Shown: positions 46,804 to 55,820, counted from the first letter of the stretch. The stretch is DNA of 63,064 bases from Nostoc sp. 'Lobaria pulmonaria (5183) cyanobiont' (GCF_002949795.1 NZ_CP026694.1:1-63064), one strand, 5' to 3'. The notes: a model not told the origin generated them from the sequence alone. Made by a program: numbers and translations.

Positions 46804-49074
46804 TTAAACTTTCTTTTCAATGATTTTGGATTCTGAGTCCGAGAGACGGCATTCCTTAGCTAAGTACTTGGTAAGAGCCTCAATGCTGGGATAATCCCAT
46901 AACAAGGTGGCTTCCAGCTTAAGTCCAAGTAAAGCTGCTAAGTCATTTGTGAGGCTGATTGCGATCGCTGAATCCATACCATAGCGAGCGAAAGGCTGCC
47001 CAACATCTATGTCACCAGGCTCGACTTTCAGATACTTCGCTAATTGGGAAACTAACCAGGCTTGAATAAACTCTTCAGTGTGAAGCTGTTTTTGTGAATT
47101 TACTAGTTCGTTGGTGTTGTCAATACACAAATTGGGAAGTAGCTCTTTGGAAGCTTTAATTTGTTGTTCCAAAGATTCTACTTGTGCCAGCAAATGTTGT
47201 AATTTTACTTGAGGTGGAGGATTTTCAATCCAATCCTCTACCACATCCAAGCTTCCAGCCAGAAAAGCATTTCGGCACGCATGACGCTGAATTTTTCCGC
47301 TAGAAGTTTTCAGAATGCTACCAGGCTTTAATAGTAAAACGGCATAAATTTGTAGTTCATGATATTCAGCCACAGCTTGGCGAATTGCCTCAATTGGCGT
47401 TTCTTTAACCATAGGCTGATGGCTTTTAGGATTAACGTTTGGTTCAACTCCTATTTGACCTTGATTTTCTGGGTTACTCTTTTTTTGCTTACGGCGTTGT
47501 GTTATGTAACTACGGTCAACTTCAACAGCAACAACTAAACGCTCTTCACCAAAAACATCTACAGAAAACGCAGCACAAGCACCAGGTCTTAACAAGGGAT
47601 TGCTCTGTTCTACTGTGATTTCAATATCTTGAGGATAATGGTTACGACCTCGAATGATGATCAGATCCTTAATCCGACCGGTGATAAATAACTCACCATT
47701 ATGTAAAAATCCTAAGTCGCCAGTACGCAGAAACGGACCTTCACCAGTATCTGCTAGATATGCATGGAAAGTACGTTCTGTATCTTCTGGTCGATTCCAA
47801 TAACCTTGAGCCAGACTTGAACCGGAAACCCAGATTTCTCCAACCTGTTGAAGTGAACATCGGGTTAACAATTCTGGGTCAGCGATCGCAATTTTTTGAT
47901 CTAACCATGTTTGACCACAGCCGACAATTGTTGTGGTGTTTTCTTGTTCAGCAGCTTTTACAACCACCTGATTTTGCTCAAGTGCTGTGCTTTCAAGATG
48001 TTGAAGTACCGGAGAATGTGTTTTTAACTGTCCAGAAACAAATAAAGTTGCCTCAGCCATGCCATAGCAGGGATAAAATGCCTCTTCTCGAAAGCCATAA
48101 GGCTTAAAAGTAGTTGCAAACTCCTTTAGTGTCTGAGCACGAATAGTTTCAGCCCCGTTAAAAGCTACTTCCCATTTACTGAGGTCAAGACTCTCACATT
48201 GCTCTGGCGTAATCTTGCGAACGCACATATCATAAGCAAAATTAGGGCCACCACTAGTAGTCGCTTTATAGGAGGAAATAGCCTGTAGCCAGCGAAAAGG
48301 CTTCTGAAGAAAAGCAATTGGGGACATGAGAATGCAAGGTATACCCAAATATAGGGGTTGCAATACATTTCCAATTAATCCCATGTCATGAAATAAGGGT
48401 AACCAACCCACAAAAATAGTTTTCTTTGTATGTCCAAATGCCATCTTGACCATTCGCTCATTGTGTAGCAAATTGCCATGACTTACTATTACGCCCTTCG
48501 GTGTACCTGTAGAACCAGAAGTGTATTGTAGAAAAGCTAATGTGTTTTTGCTAACTGATAATTTTTGCCAATCCGATGCTCGCTCACTAGTAATTGTATC
48601 TGTAGCTAGCCAATGCAACTTTTGCAATACCGGATTTTGAGCAACCTGGTGCTCCACGTTAGTTAGTACAGATGTAGTAGTGAGTACAATGCTTGCTTGA
48701 GCATCAGCTATAATCGCCTGTAGCCTTAACATTGACTGATTAGCTCGGGGTGGATAAGCAGGAACAGCCACAAAGCCAGCATACAAACACCCAAAAAAAC
48801 CAACGATGAATTCCAGGCCAGGTGGATATAGTAATAAGACACGAGAGCCAACGTCTCCTAAAGACTGTAGTGTTGAAGCGATCGCCTTAGCTTGCTGCTC
48901 TAGCTGTCTGTAAGTCAGATGAACCTCTTGTGTCTCACCATCGACCAAGAATGTATAAGCTTTCTGATCTCCCTGGTAAATTGCTCTCCAGCTCAGAATT
49001 TCGATTAAGGTGGAATGCTCCACAGGTGCTTCTGTCTCAATCAGTGGGATATCGAAACTTGTCTTCATATTCAT
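46804..49074 (-). CDS. Fatty acyl-AMP ligase fused to an acyl carrier protein (FAAL-ACP)
   Basis: The protein has 756 residues. Residues about 20-600 form an ANL adenylating domain with core YTSGSTGTPKG, WLPLFHDMGLIG, GGPNFAYD and YGMAEATL, the signature set of FAALs rather than CoA ligases. ACP is at about 670-745 with GMDSA. It activates a fatty acid as acyl-AMP and loads it onto its own ACP, which is a starter-loading mechanism for lipo-PKS/NRPS pathways in cyanobacteria. An AGGTAGCA ribosome site precedes the ATG. It is first in the ligase-P450-PKS-NRPS operon. Confidence 0.92.
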   Translation of the reverse strand: MNMKTSFDIPLIETEAPVEHSTLIEILSWRAIYQGDQKAYTFLVDGETQEVHLTYRQLEQQAKAIASTLQSLGDVGSRVLLLYPPGLEFIVGFFGCLYAGFVAVPAYPPRANQSMLRLQAIIADAQASIVLTTTSVLTNVEHQVAQNPVLQKLHWLATDTITSERASDWQKLSVSKNTLAFLQYTSGSTGTPKGVIVSHGNLLHNERMVKMAFGHTKKTIFVGWLPLFHDMGLIGNVLQPLYLGIPCILMSPIAFLQKPFRWLQAISSYKATTSGGPNFAYDMCVRKITPEQCESLDLSKWEVAFNGAETIRAQTLKEFATTFKPYGFREEAFYPCYGMAEATLFVSGQLKTHSPVLQHLESTALEQNQVVVKAAEQENTTTIVGCGQTWLDQKIAIADPELLTRCSLQQVGEIWVSGSSLAQGYWNRPEDTERTFHAYLADTGEGPFLRTGDLGFLHNGELFITGRIKDLIIIRGRNHYPQDIEITVEQSNPLLRPGACAAFSVDVFGEERLVVAVEVDRSYITQRRKQKKSNPENQGQIGVEPNVNPKSHQPMVKETPIEAIRQAVAEYHELQIYAVLLLKPGSILKTSSGKIQRHACRNAFLAGSLDVVEDWIENPPPQVKLQHLLAQVESLEQQIKASKELLPNLCIDNTNELVNSQKQLHTEEFIQAWLVSQLAKYLKVEPGDIDVGQPFARYGMDSAIAISLTNDLAALLGLKLEATLLWDYPSIEALTKYLAKECRLSDSESKIIEKKV

Positions 49075-49491
49075 AAAATGCTACCTAAGTATTGCCAAAA
49101 AATAATAGTCTTGATATCTGTGATATCCCTCTTTTAAAACTCTGACTGGGATTGAGTTTATGGCTTTATTTTCTAAGTATGATGGATATAATCATTGCTA
49201 AACTAAAACTCTTGTATGGCAAGGGTTACATCTTTTTCTCTAGGGAAAGTGACAGAAGAAGGATATGGCGTTTCCCAATCATATGAGGTACATCATAGCC
49301 CCCTCCTCGCTTGCCTAGTCCTAAAACGGGAGCAACGCGATTTTGTGAGGTGCTAAAAATTAGGGTTATAAATGACCTGTTTAATAGTGCGATCGCAGTG
49401 AAATAGCTGTTTTTATTGAGAATCAAGCTATGTAACTGAGAATTAAACCCCGATCTCACTTTTTCGCGTTGCTCCCTCCTAAAACTTTCTG
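49075..49491. promoter_or_regulatory. Upstream region of the lipid-PKS-NRPS operon, containing a repeat block
   Basis: Bases 49133-49267 match 51334-51470 at most positions and in the same orientation. The shared part runs from TTTTAAAACTCTGACTGGG to GTGACAGAAGA. I see no gene in these 417 bases. The operon promoter must lie here, and the shared block may carry it. Confidence 0.6.
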
Positions 49492-51177
49492 TTATTGTTT
49501 ACAGTTCAAGGAAAACTTCTGTGGTTGCTTGCGTTTGAGCGCTGAACCTAAACCTAAGGCCCCAAGACCTAATAGTGAAAATATAGATGAAGGCTCAGGA
49601 ACGGCTTTTGGTGAGATATAGGTTTGTGCCTTTTCCCAAGCTTGTGCCCCAACTAATCGCCCTATAGCTTCACCCATTACATGCCCATCCTTAAAGTGAA
49701 TACCACCGTAAAGCCGAGATATACCTGCTTCTTCTGCGGCATCCGAGAATGTATCCCATGAAAGCGTCACATCAGTTGCAGGCCCTTTTTCAATTAATGA
49801 AGTACCTGCATCAAATGTGTGCGAAAGACCAAAAGCATCGCTACCTGTAAACAACTTTAAAACTTCAGCAGCAGCAGAGCTAGCTGTACTGTGCCCTGAG
49901 ACATATTCAGCGAAAGATGGAGTTGAAATATAAGGTCGCCAATTTTCACCATTGATTTCTTGTGTCCCCTGATTAGGCCCACCCCAAGCTTTTACAGTTT
50001 GTCCCTTAAATAGCTCATGAATGGCAGTTATCGGACGTACAGAATCGAATGCTCTCTTGGTATCCCAGGCGGCAATGGTAGCGTCAAAGTTAGCATTATT
50101 CAATGCAAACAACATTTTGACATCATCATCTACGCTGTGATGATCTCTCTTTGAAACGAACTCAGAAAGTTCAGCCCAGCCTGTATCAGCCCAGTATTCG
50201 GCAATCACTTTTTGCTTATCGGTAAGATTAGCGCTGATATCAAGGATTTCTTGGGCTTGCTTTTTGTAACCATCAGGATCGGAAGAGATACTTTTAGGAC
50301 CTTCAGTGGGACGAAACTGCGAACCTGATGTCAATGCAAAAGGCGTTACATTGCCCCAATAAGGAGTTAAGAACTTTTGAACAACTAAGTTCCCCTTACT
50401 ATCAGTAACACGTTGTGGCTGCCAGCGATCGGGGTCATTGATGCGATCGGGATCGTTTACTGGCGTATATCCTGTGTAGTCCGAGTAAGAACCAGGGTGT
50501 AGATCGCCTAATTGGTTTGAACCATCGTAATGACGGAAATTAAGTAATGCCTGCGCTGCCACGTTGCCAATTCCTGCCGCAGTACTCGTGTTAGTCGAGT
50601 TATTAGTGGGATTGTAGCCGAGGCTGGTCATTAGATTGTCAAACTTAGGTTTTTGAATAGGGAATAAATCTACTAGAGTTTTGTAAGCTGCATAGCTAAT
50701 AGTCTCATTTTTATTGGCAATGGTATCCTCTTCCTGAGGACGTCGGAAGGTACCTCCCAATTGAGTGCCTATAGCAACCGGATCGTAGGCAGCCCAAGCA
50801 TCAAACATACTAGTACTCATCATAGCGAGGGAACGCCCTGATATTGTGGGACCGGGGCGTGTAGCCCTTATTGCCTCAAAAGCTACACTATTCCATAAAA
50901 ATACATTATTTGTTGTATTATCCGCAGTCAGGCTTACAGCTTTTACTGGCAAGCTAAAAAATACACCTACTACAGCTACTCCCAAAGGTATTAATGAAGG
51001 TAAAGGCTTGTACTTCTTCAAGTCATTACTATGTTCTAATAACAAAGTGTTTCTTGGAAATTTTAAGAAGTTGTTAATGAGCAACTTGGTCATCTTTTTT
51101 TTGATTCCTAAAACTGCATAAACTTTACAAAAATTCTTAGATAAACCTTGAAAGGGCTGAATCAAGATTTTATACAT
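49492..51177 (-). CDS. Vanadium-dependent haloperoxidase-like protein with PEP-CTERM anchor
   Basis: The protein has up to 561 residues. The start may be the in-frame ATG at 51093, 28 residues in, since the hydrophobic signal segment SLIPLGVAVVGVFFSLPVKA comes after it. The PAP2/VHPO active-site set is visible: TKRAFDSVRP, SGHSTAS and SRLYGGIHFKDGH, i.e. Lys/Arg, Ser-Gly-His and Arg/His vanadate ligands. The C-terminus ends VPEPSS plus a hydrophobic helix and basic tail, a PEP-CTERM sorting signal, so it is exported. It could halogenate or oxidise the pathway product outside the cell. Phosphatase activity is the alternative. Confidence 0.85.
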   Translation of the reverse strand: MYKILIQPFQGLSKNFCKVYAVLGIKKKMTKLLINNFLKFPRNTLLLEHSNDLKKYKPLPSLIPLGVAVVGVFFSLPVKAVSLTADNTTNNVFLWNSVAFEAIRATRPGPTISGRSLAMMSTSMFDAWAAYDPVAIGTQLGGTFRRPQEEDTIANKNETISYAAYKTLVDLFPIQKPKFDNLMTSLGYNPTNNSTNTSTAAGIGNVAAQALLNFRHYDGSNQLGDLHPGSYSDYTGYTPVNDPDRINDPDRWQPQRVTDSKGNLVVQKFLTPYWGNVTPFALTSGSQFRPTEGPKSISSDPDGYKKQAQEILDISANLTDKQKVIAEYWADTGWAELSEFVSKRDHHSVDDDVKMLFALNNANFDATIAAWDTKRAFDSVRPITAIHELFKGQTVKAWGGPNQGTQEINGENWRPYISTPSFAEYVSGHSTASSAAAEVLKLFTGSDAFGLSHTFDAGTSLIEKGPATDVTLSWDTFSDAAEEAGISRLYGGIHFKDGHVMGEAIGRLVGAQAWEKAQTYISPKAVPEPSSIFSLLGLGALGLGSALKRKQPQKFSLNCKQ

Positions 51178-51293
51178 TGACAGAAATTAAAGGATATATA
51201 GCCTTTCCTAAGCAACTGAGGTACACCCAAATCTTGTTTACCAACGTTAGTAGCTTTGAAAACCTACCTCACTAGATCGTGAACCGCTATCTG

Positions 51294-51463
51294 CCTCTTC
51301 TGTCACTCTCCGAAAACACAAATCGAAGGCAACTTTTAAAACTCTGACTGGGATTGATTTTGTGGCTTCATTTTCTAAGTATGATGGATATAATCATTGC
51401 TAGGCTAAAACTCTTGTTTGGTAAGGGTTACATCTTTTTATCTAGAGTAAGTGACGGAAGAGG
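51294..51463. repeat. 170-bp repeat with 14-bp terminal inverted repeats upstream of the haloperoxidase gene
   Basis: CCTCTTCTGTCACT (51294-51307) and AGTGACGGAAGAGG (51450-51463) match at 13 of 14 positions. Its right three quarters recur upstream of the FAAL operon (49133-49267), and a diverged left half (TGTCACTCTC-GGAAAAC...) recurs upstream of the efflux pump (about 36674-36760). It may be a MITE or a shared leader/promoter module. Confidence 0.65.
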
Positions 51464-51493
51464 GATATTACTAATGGTTTATGTACTAAACTC

Positions 51494-51679
51494 AGAGGTT
51501 GTTTGAAAAGTTGTAGCTATGATTTTAGGCATTTATTGATCCCTCCCCTAACCCAAGTCACTTGCTTCATTTGGGGAACCACTGAGTTTAGCGGCTCTGC
51601 CAATAGGCAAGCAAGCGGCTCGATTGAGAGGAATCTAAAACGTTTTGCTACCGATAACAGAACTTTTTAAACATCCTCT
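51494..51679. mobile_element. MITE-like element (copy 1)
   Basis: The left end AGAGGTTGTTTGAAAAGT and the right end ACTTTTTAAACATCCTCT are near-perfect inverted repeats around 186 bp. The same ends and an internal TCTAAAAC(G)TTTT block recur at 56193-56355, defining a family with at least two members in this window. Confidence 0.75.
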
Positions 51680-52221
51680 AAACTCGACTTTATCCAATAT
51701 TAAGAACTGGGTTTTGTTTATCAACTAAAAACCCTGGCTTTTTGGTAAATACTTTTTCAACGTCATAGATTATATATAAAGTTAAAAAAGTAAAACTAGC
51801 GTTCTGCAAAGGTTTTAGCAATAGCATTCGTACAACGACTCTGCAGGAGTATCGCGTTACGAAAAAAAGGATAAAGTCGAGCTAAACAGATGCAAAGTAC
51901 AAATTGCAAACCCTGATTAGTTATTCAATTCTAACAAGAAGGTTTACGCAAAAGTTACAAAAGTTAATAATTAACTTGTCTAACTTTTCCGATTATGCAA
52001 AAAACGGGGTAAATTTGGTAGCAGTAATCTGCCCAAACTCTGATTAATTCCTTGATTATAATAATTAAATAGTTGTTAATTAAAATAATCTATATCGACT
52101 CAAAGCCTTTATAAAAGGAAGTTTTGACACTAATCTTGAAATTAAAATTCAGCTTAATTGGTTGGTTAGTCTTTTAATCTACACTAGCTCTATCAAATTA
52201 CTGTAAATAAAAGCTTTTAAT

Positions 52222-52458
52222 CTACACTAGGGCGTGTAATAAATTAACCCAGATAACAGCAGCAAGATAAATTGCACCGAGAAAGCTTATTGCTCGCTTC
52301 TAATAGCGTGTGGCAATCGCTCGATATTGTTTGAGTTGGGCAAAAAAATTCTCGATTAGATGTCGTGCTTTGTACAAGTCTTTTATTTTTCCCTTACTAA
52401 CTAATGATTTAGCTCGATTTATTCCCCAAAGCCTTATTGTTACGTCCATGAAGCGCTT
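52222..52458 (-). pseudogene. C-terminal remnant of an IS5-type transposase
   Basis: The minus strand reads DLYKARHLIENFFAQLKQYRAIATRY, a TAG stop, then KRAISFLGAIYLAAVIWVN, the conserved C-terminal region (including the DDE Glu in HLIENFF) of cyanobacterial IS5-family transposases. An in-frame stop and loss of the N-terminal part make it non-functional. Confidence 0.75.
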
Positions 52459-52796
52459 ACGATCGCACCTCCGATAAAATCGCTAAAACCATTGCATAGT
52501 ATGCATTTCGCATTTACGGATAAGTCTATTGGTGACAAGTTAAGGAAAAAGGGAAATTGTCAAGGGTAGTATTTGCATGGGTCAAAATCGTGGGAAATTC
52601 AGGATAGACAAATAATTGAGCGATTGTGACCAGCCATGACTACGAGCCGAAAAACCAATTGAGACCATGCGAAAAAAAACAAAGATCAATGGTGGAAGAT
52701 GAAGTAGGGGTTCAGCCGGGATACGTGTAAATTGGCACACCTTGTAAATAAATGTTGCGGAACGTGTTTTATTGATTTACCAACTTGCCCATAAAT
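52459..52796. other. Intergenic stretch with a solitary Tn3-like end
   Basis: I see no gene. GGGGTTCAGCCGGGATACG at 52707-52725, followed by TGTAAA, closely resembles the ends of the Tn3 element at 30371 (GAGCCGAGATACGTGTAAA). It is probably a stranded terminal repeat of a related transposon. Confidence 0.5.
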
Positions 52797-52845
52797 GGCA
52801 ATACTGCTCGGTTAAGGAAAATGAAGGGTAAAACAAAGAAAAATT

Positions 52846-52870
52846 TGTTCGCGTATTAGTTACGAGAACA
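52846..52870. repeat. 25-bp palindrome, copy 1 (left end)
   Basis: TGTTCGCGTA and TACGAGAACA flank a 5-base spacer. It lies 16 bases past the stop of the 126-residue gene and 28 bases inside the left terminal repeat. Confidence 0.85.
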
Positions 52871-52886
52871 AAATGAGATAATTCGA

Positions 52887-53267
52887 CTACTTTTTCTCTT
52901 TGAGGCTATCGTACAAGTCCACCCAATTTTGACGAAGAGAGTCGATGCATGAAGTTAAGTGATCGATTTGGGTTCTTTTAGCGACGGAGAGGACAGCATT
53001 AATATGAGCAGGGCTTCCAGCCTTACCCAAATGCCTATATTTGCTCAATTTGTTGGGTTGAGTTGTGGAAAAAATTGGTTTGGTAGCGTGTAATTTATAG
53101 TACCAATAAGCTTGTTTTTTTCCGCGTGCTTGGTAACGCAAAACACAACAACCAGGTGGCGCTACTTCCCCCGAAGCTTGAATTTGTTGGATAGAGAGTT
53201 GTAAAGTGGCAATCGCTTGTTGTAGGAGTTCAGCCCTAGAAATAATGTCCGAGTCAGGAGCAGGCAT
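52887..53267 (-). CDS. Accessory protein of the IS4-type element
   Basis: The 126-residue protein is helical at both ends with a central beta-rich, basic and aromatic segment (CVLRYQARGKKQAYWYYKLHATKP), which could bind DNA. I do not recognise a family. It is divergent from the transposase gene and bracketed by two 25-bp palindromes, 16 bases after its stop and 40 bases before its start. A role in recognising those sites, as repressor or as an end-binding protein, is an inference from position. Confidence 0.65.
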   Translation of the reverse strand: MPAPDSDIISRAELLQQAIATLQLSIQQIQASGEVAPPGCCVLRYQARGKKQAYWYYKLHATKPIFSTTQPNKLSKYRHLGKAGSPAHINAVLSVAKRTQIDHLTSCIDSLRQNWVDLYDSLKEKK

Positions 53268-53306
53268 TGACTAATGCTCCTTGGAAGTTGCAGAAAGAGC
53301 AGAATG

Positions 53307-53331
53307 TGTTCGCGTATAATTTACGAGAACA
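53307..53331. promoter_or_regulatory. 25-bp palindrome, copy 2 (between divergent genes)
   Basis: TGTTCGCGTA and TACGAGAACA flank TAATT. It is located 40 bases upstream of the accessory gene start and 35 bases upstream of the ATG at 53366, where it could repress both genes. Confidence 0.8.
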
Positions 53332-53365
53332 TGGTAAATTTACCCCACACTATTTTACAACTGAA

Positions 53366-54768
53366 ATGTCACTTGTTAACTTTGAGATCATAGAAGCCTA
53401 GCCTGCATTAATCCAAGTGAATTACTTCTGGCTGTATCACAAGTAATCCCATCTCAAACCATAACCAGAGCAATTATTAGTACTTCCAGTCAGGAAAAAC
53501 GACGACGAAAACTGAACTCTCACATAATTGTAGCTTTAGTAATCGCTATGAATTTTTGGTCTGGTGATTCAATAGTAGATGTGTTCAAAAATCTCATTCA
53601 TGGCTTAAGTTATTTACAAATACCTTTCTTGATACGCTGGAAAATACCAGTAAGTTCATCAATTACAGAAGCTCGTCAAAGGACAGGAGCGGCGGTAATG
53701 ACTCGGTTATTTGAAATGGTAGCCAAGCCAAAAGCCACAGTATTAACACCTGGTGCTTTTTTGGGAGGATTAAGAATCATGGCGATGGATGGAACAGTTT
53801 TTGATGTTCCCGAAACAGAAACAAACGCAAGAGTATTTGGCTATCCTGGTTCTCGCCCTGGTACATATCCGGCTTTTCCCAAAGCTAGATTAGTATTTTT
53901 AGTGGAAGCAGGTACTCATTTAATTGTAGATGCATTCTGTTCCCCCTATCGCATTGGAGAGAGAAGAAGTGCTTTAAAACTCCTACGCAGTATTAACTCT
54001 AGTATGTTATTGATGTGGGACAGAGGATTACATTCTTTCAAAATGGTCAATGCAGTCATTAAACAAAAAGGTCATTTCCTTGGTCGTGTCCCAGCCCATG
54101 TAAAATTTGAAGTAGTTGAAATATTCAAAGATGGCTCTTATCAATCATGGATTGCACCAGATGGAGAGTCGAAAAAAAAGGGTGTGACCCGAATTTCTGT
54201 CCGCATAATTGAATATGTTATTGAAGAGAATGGTACAGAAAAGACTTACCGTTTGATTACTGATTTAATGGATATTTCCAACTTTCCGGCTTTGCTATTA
54301 GCATCAGAATATCATCAAAGATGGGAGGCTGAGAATACTTTAGATGAATTAAAGGTACATCTAAATGGTCGAAAAATCCCCATCCGTTCTAAGAATCCTC
54401 GTGAAGTAGTCCAAGAAATTTATGGTTGGTTGTTAGGGCATTATTGCCTACGTTGTTTAATGTTTCAAAGTGCAGCCTTGAAAAATATTTCTCCATTAAG
54501 ATTAAGTTTTACTGGTAGTTTACGAGTTCTTCGACGTGCCATCCCTGAATTTCAACGTCAGATAAATAATCAATTGGATATTAACATATATTATAGCTGG
54601 TTAATTTCCGAAATATTAGATTTAGAAATCCCTTTACCACAACACAGAAGTAATCCGAGAGTAGTCAAGAAAGCACGTTCAAAGTTTAAGAGTAAAAAGC
54701 GAAGTCACAGAAGTAATGGTACTCTCCGACAACAACTATCTTTTCAAATTCTGAGAAAGGCAAGTTAA
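53366..54768 (+). pseudogene. IS4-family transposase, probably with a 5' frameshift
   Basis: From ATG 53548 the frame gives 406 residues with IS4 catalytic features: AMDGTVFDVP (first Asp), LLMWDRGLHS (second Asp) and YHQRWEAENTLDELK (YREK-like signature with Glu). The conserved IS4 N-terminal domain (VIPSQTITRAI...EKRRRKLNSHIIVALVIAM) is encoded in the same frame upstream from 53386, but no start codon is available there. The nearby ATG 53366 (MSLVNFEII) is in a different frame. A single frameshift around 53395 would join them. The gene is either recently inactivated, expressed by frameshifting, or restarts at 53548. Confidence 0.8.
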
Positions 54769-54902
54769 ATCTGTCAATTTGTTCGATACACTAAATTGTT
54801 CATCATCAATTTATAGTTCAATAGTTTAAAGATATTCTAAGCAATTGACAATTAAGTTTTTTGAGAGTGCCTTTAGGTATAGACAAACTCTTTAGCTAAT
54901 TT

Positions 54903-54927
54903 TGTTCTCGTAGTCAACACGCGAACT
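54903..54927. repeat. 25-bp palindrome, copy 3 (right end, inverted)
   Basis: TGTTCTCGTA and CACGCGAACT flank a 5-base spacer. It is the same motif as at 52846 in the opposite orientation, 29 bases inside the right terminal repeat, so the two ends of the element are mirror images. Confidence 0.8.
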
Positions 54928-54972
54928 AATTCTCCTTGACTCCACCACCTATTTCCCCTTAACCGAACAGTA

Positions 54973-55167
54973 TTGCCTCGACTCTACCTCCCGGCTGAAC
55001 CCCAAGTAATTGCAGAGCAACTGGAAAGATTACTGACACCAGCCATTACAAATCAAGAAAATTACTACCGAAAATTAGGACTCAGAGAGCGGATATTGAA
55101 TTTACCGTTGATGATGGCTGCGGTGTTAACCTTACTGTGGCGAGACGTAGCAGGAGTGAGAGGATAA
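54973..55167 (+). pseudogene. N-terminal fragment of another IS4-type transposase
   Basis: A 64-codon piece reads YLPAEPQVIAEQLERLLTPAI and RILNLPLMMAAVLTLLWR, the N-terminus of a second group of cyanobacterial transposases. It ends abruptly at VAGVRG-stop where homologues continue. It adjoins the right end of the IS4-type element, which may have inserted just upstream. Confidence 0.65.
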
Positions 55168-55184
55168 TACTTATGCCAGTCCCT

Positions 55185-55243
55185 CTGCTCCCAGGCTGGA
55201 AGAGACTGCCTTCAAGATAATAAATTTATATAGTTGGGAGCAG
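55185..55243. promoter_or_regulatory. Inverted repeat upstream of the ECF sigma gene
   Basis: CTGCTCCCA (55185-55193) and TGGGAGCAG (55235-55243) can pair across 41 bases, 38 bases before the sigma factor ATG. It may be a terminator-like or regulatory hairpin, or the end of IS debris. Confidence 0.45.
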
Positions 55244-55280
55244 GGTTTACGTGTAATCACAATCACAGCATTGACTTAAT

Positions 55281-55820
55281 ATGGCAATAAAATACGATTA
55301 CCAACTGATTGAGTCCGCACGGCAAGGCGACAGTGAAGCTATCAATACTCTGTTAACCCAATGTGTTCCCGATATTAAGCGATTTGCACGCACTGTCTGC
55401 GCGACTCCTGAAGATGTTGAAGACGCCCTTCAGGAAACCATAATTATTTTATCAAAAAAGATAAATACCTTGCGAATCGCTGCTGCCTTTACATCATGGC
55501 TATTCAGAGTGGTAAAGCGCGAGTGTTATCGTCTGCTCAGGCTAAGGACTAAGGAATTACTCACTGATACCCTCCCCGAAGTACAGGATACATCTGAATA
55601 CAATAGAATACAATCAACTTTGCTTAGTCAAGAGATTGTAACTGCCATTACAAGACTACCAATAATTTATCGGCAAGTCCTGATTATGCGAGATATCGAA
55701 GAAATGACTGCTCCAGAGACAGCAATGACACTAGGCATTACTGTAGAGGCAGTAAAAAGCCGTCTTCACCGAGCAAGAAAAATAATCAGAGCAACCCTGC
55801 AACAGTATCTAGTTGATTGA
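55281..55820 (+). CDS. ECF-type RNA polymerase sigma factor
   Basis: The 179-residue protein has region 2 at about 15-85 (DVEDALQETIIILSKK, FTSWLFRVVKRECYRLLR) and region 4 at about 118-172 (LPIIYRQVLIMRDIEEMTAPETAMTLGITVEAVKSRLHRARK). It recruits RNA polymerase to alternative promoters. No anti-sigma gene is adjacent. Two small membrane proteins with Cys motifs follow on the same strand and could be targets or sensors. Confidence 0.9.
   Translation: MAIKYDYQLIESARQGDSEAINTLLTQCVPDIKRFARTVCATPEDVEDALQETIIILSKKINTLRIAAAFTSWLFRVVKRECYRLLRLRTKELLTDTLPEVQDTSEYNRIQSTLLSQEIVTAITRLPIIYRQVLIMRDIEEMTAPETAMTLGITVEAVKSRLHRARKIIRATLQQYLVD

Larger units (their letters stand above)
51178..52221. other. 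Long intergenic region with repeats
   Basis: About 1 kb without a convincing gene. It contains the 170-bp repeat element at 51294-51463 and the MITE at 51494-51679. The remainder (51680-52220) is AT-rich and featureless apart from GGGGTAAATTT at about 52009, a block also seen near 525 and, inverted, near 59509. Confidence 0.5.
52797..54977. mobile_element. IS4-type insertion element with accessory gene and three 25-bp palindromes
   Basis: Terminal inverted repeats at 52797-52817 (GGCAATACTGCTCGG...) and 54957-54977 match at 20 of 21 positions. Inside each end, after 28-29 bases, lies a 25-bp palindrome TGTTCGCGTA-N5-TACGAGAACA (52846-52870; inverted at 54903-54927). A third copy sits between the two divergent genes (53307-53331). 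The element carries a small 126-residue gene and an IS4-type transposase. No target duplication is evident. Confidence 0.8.
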
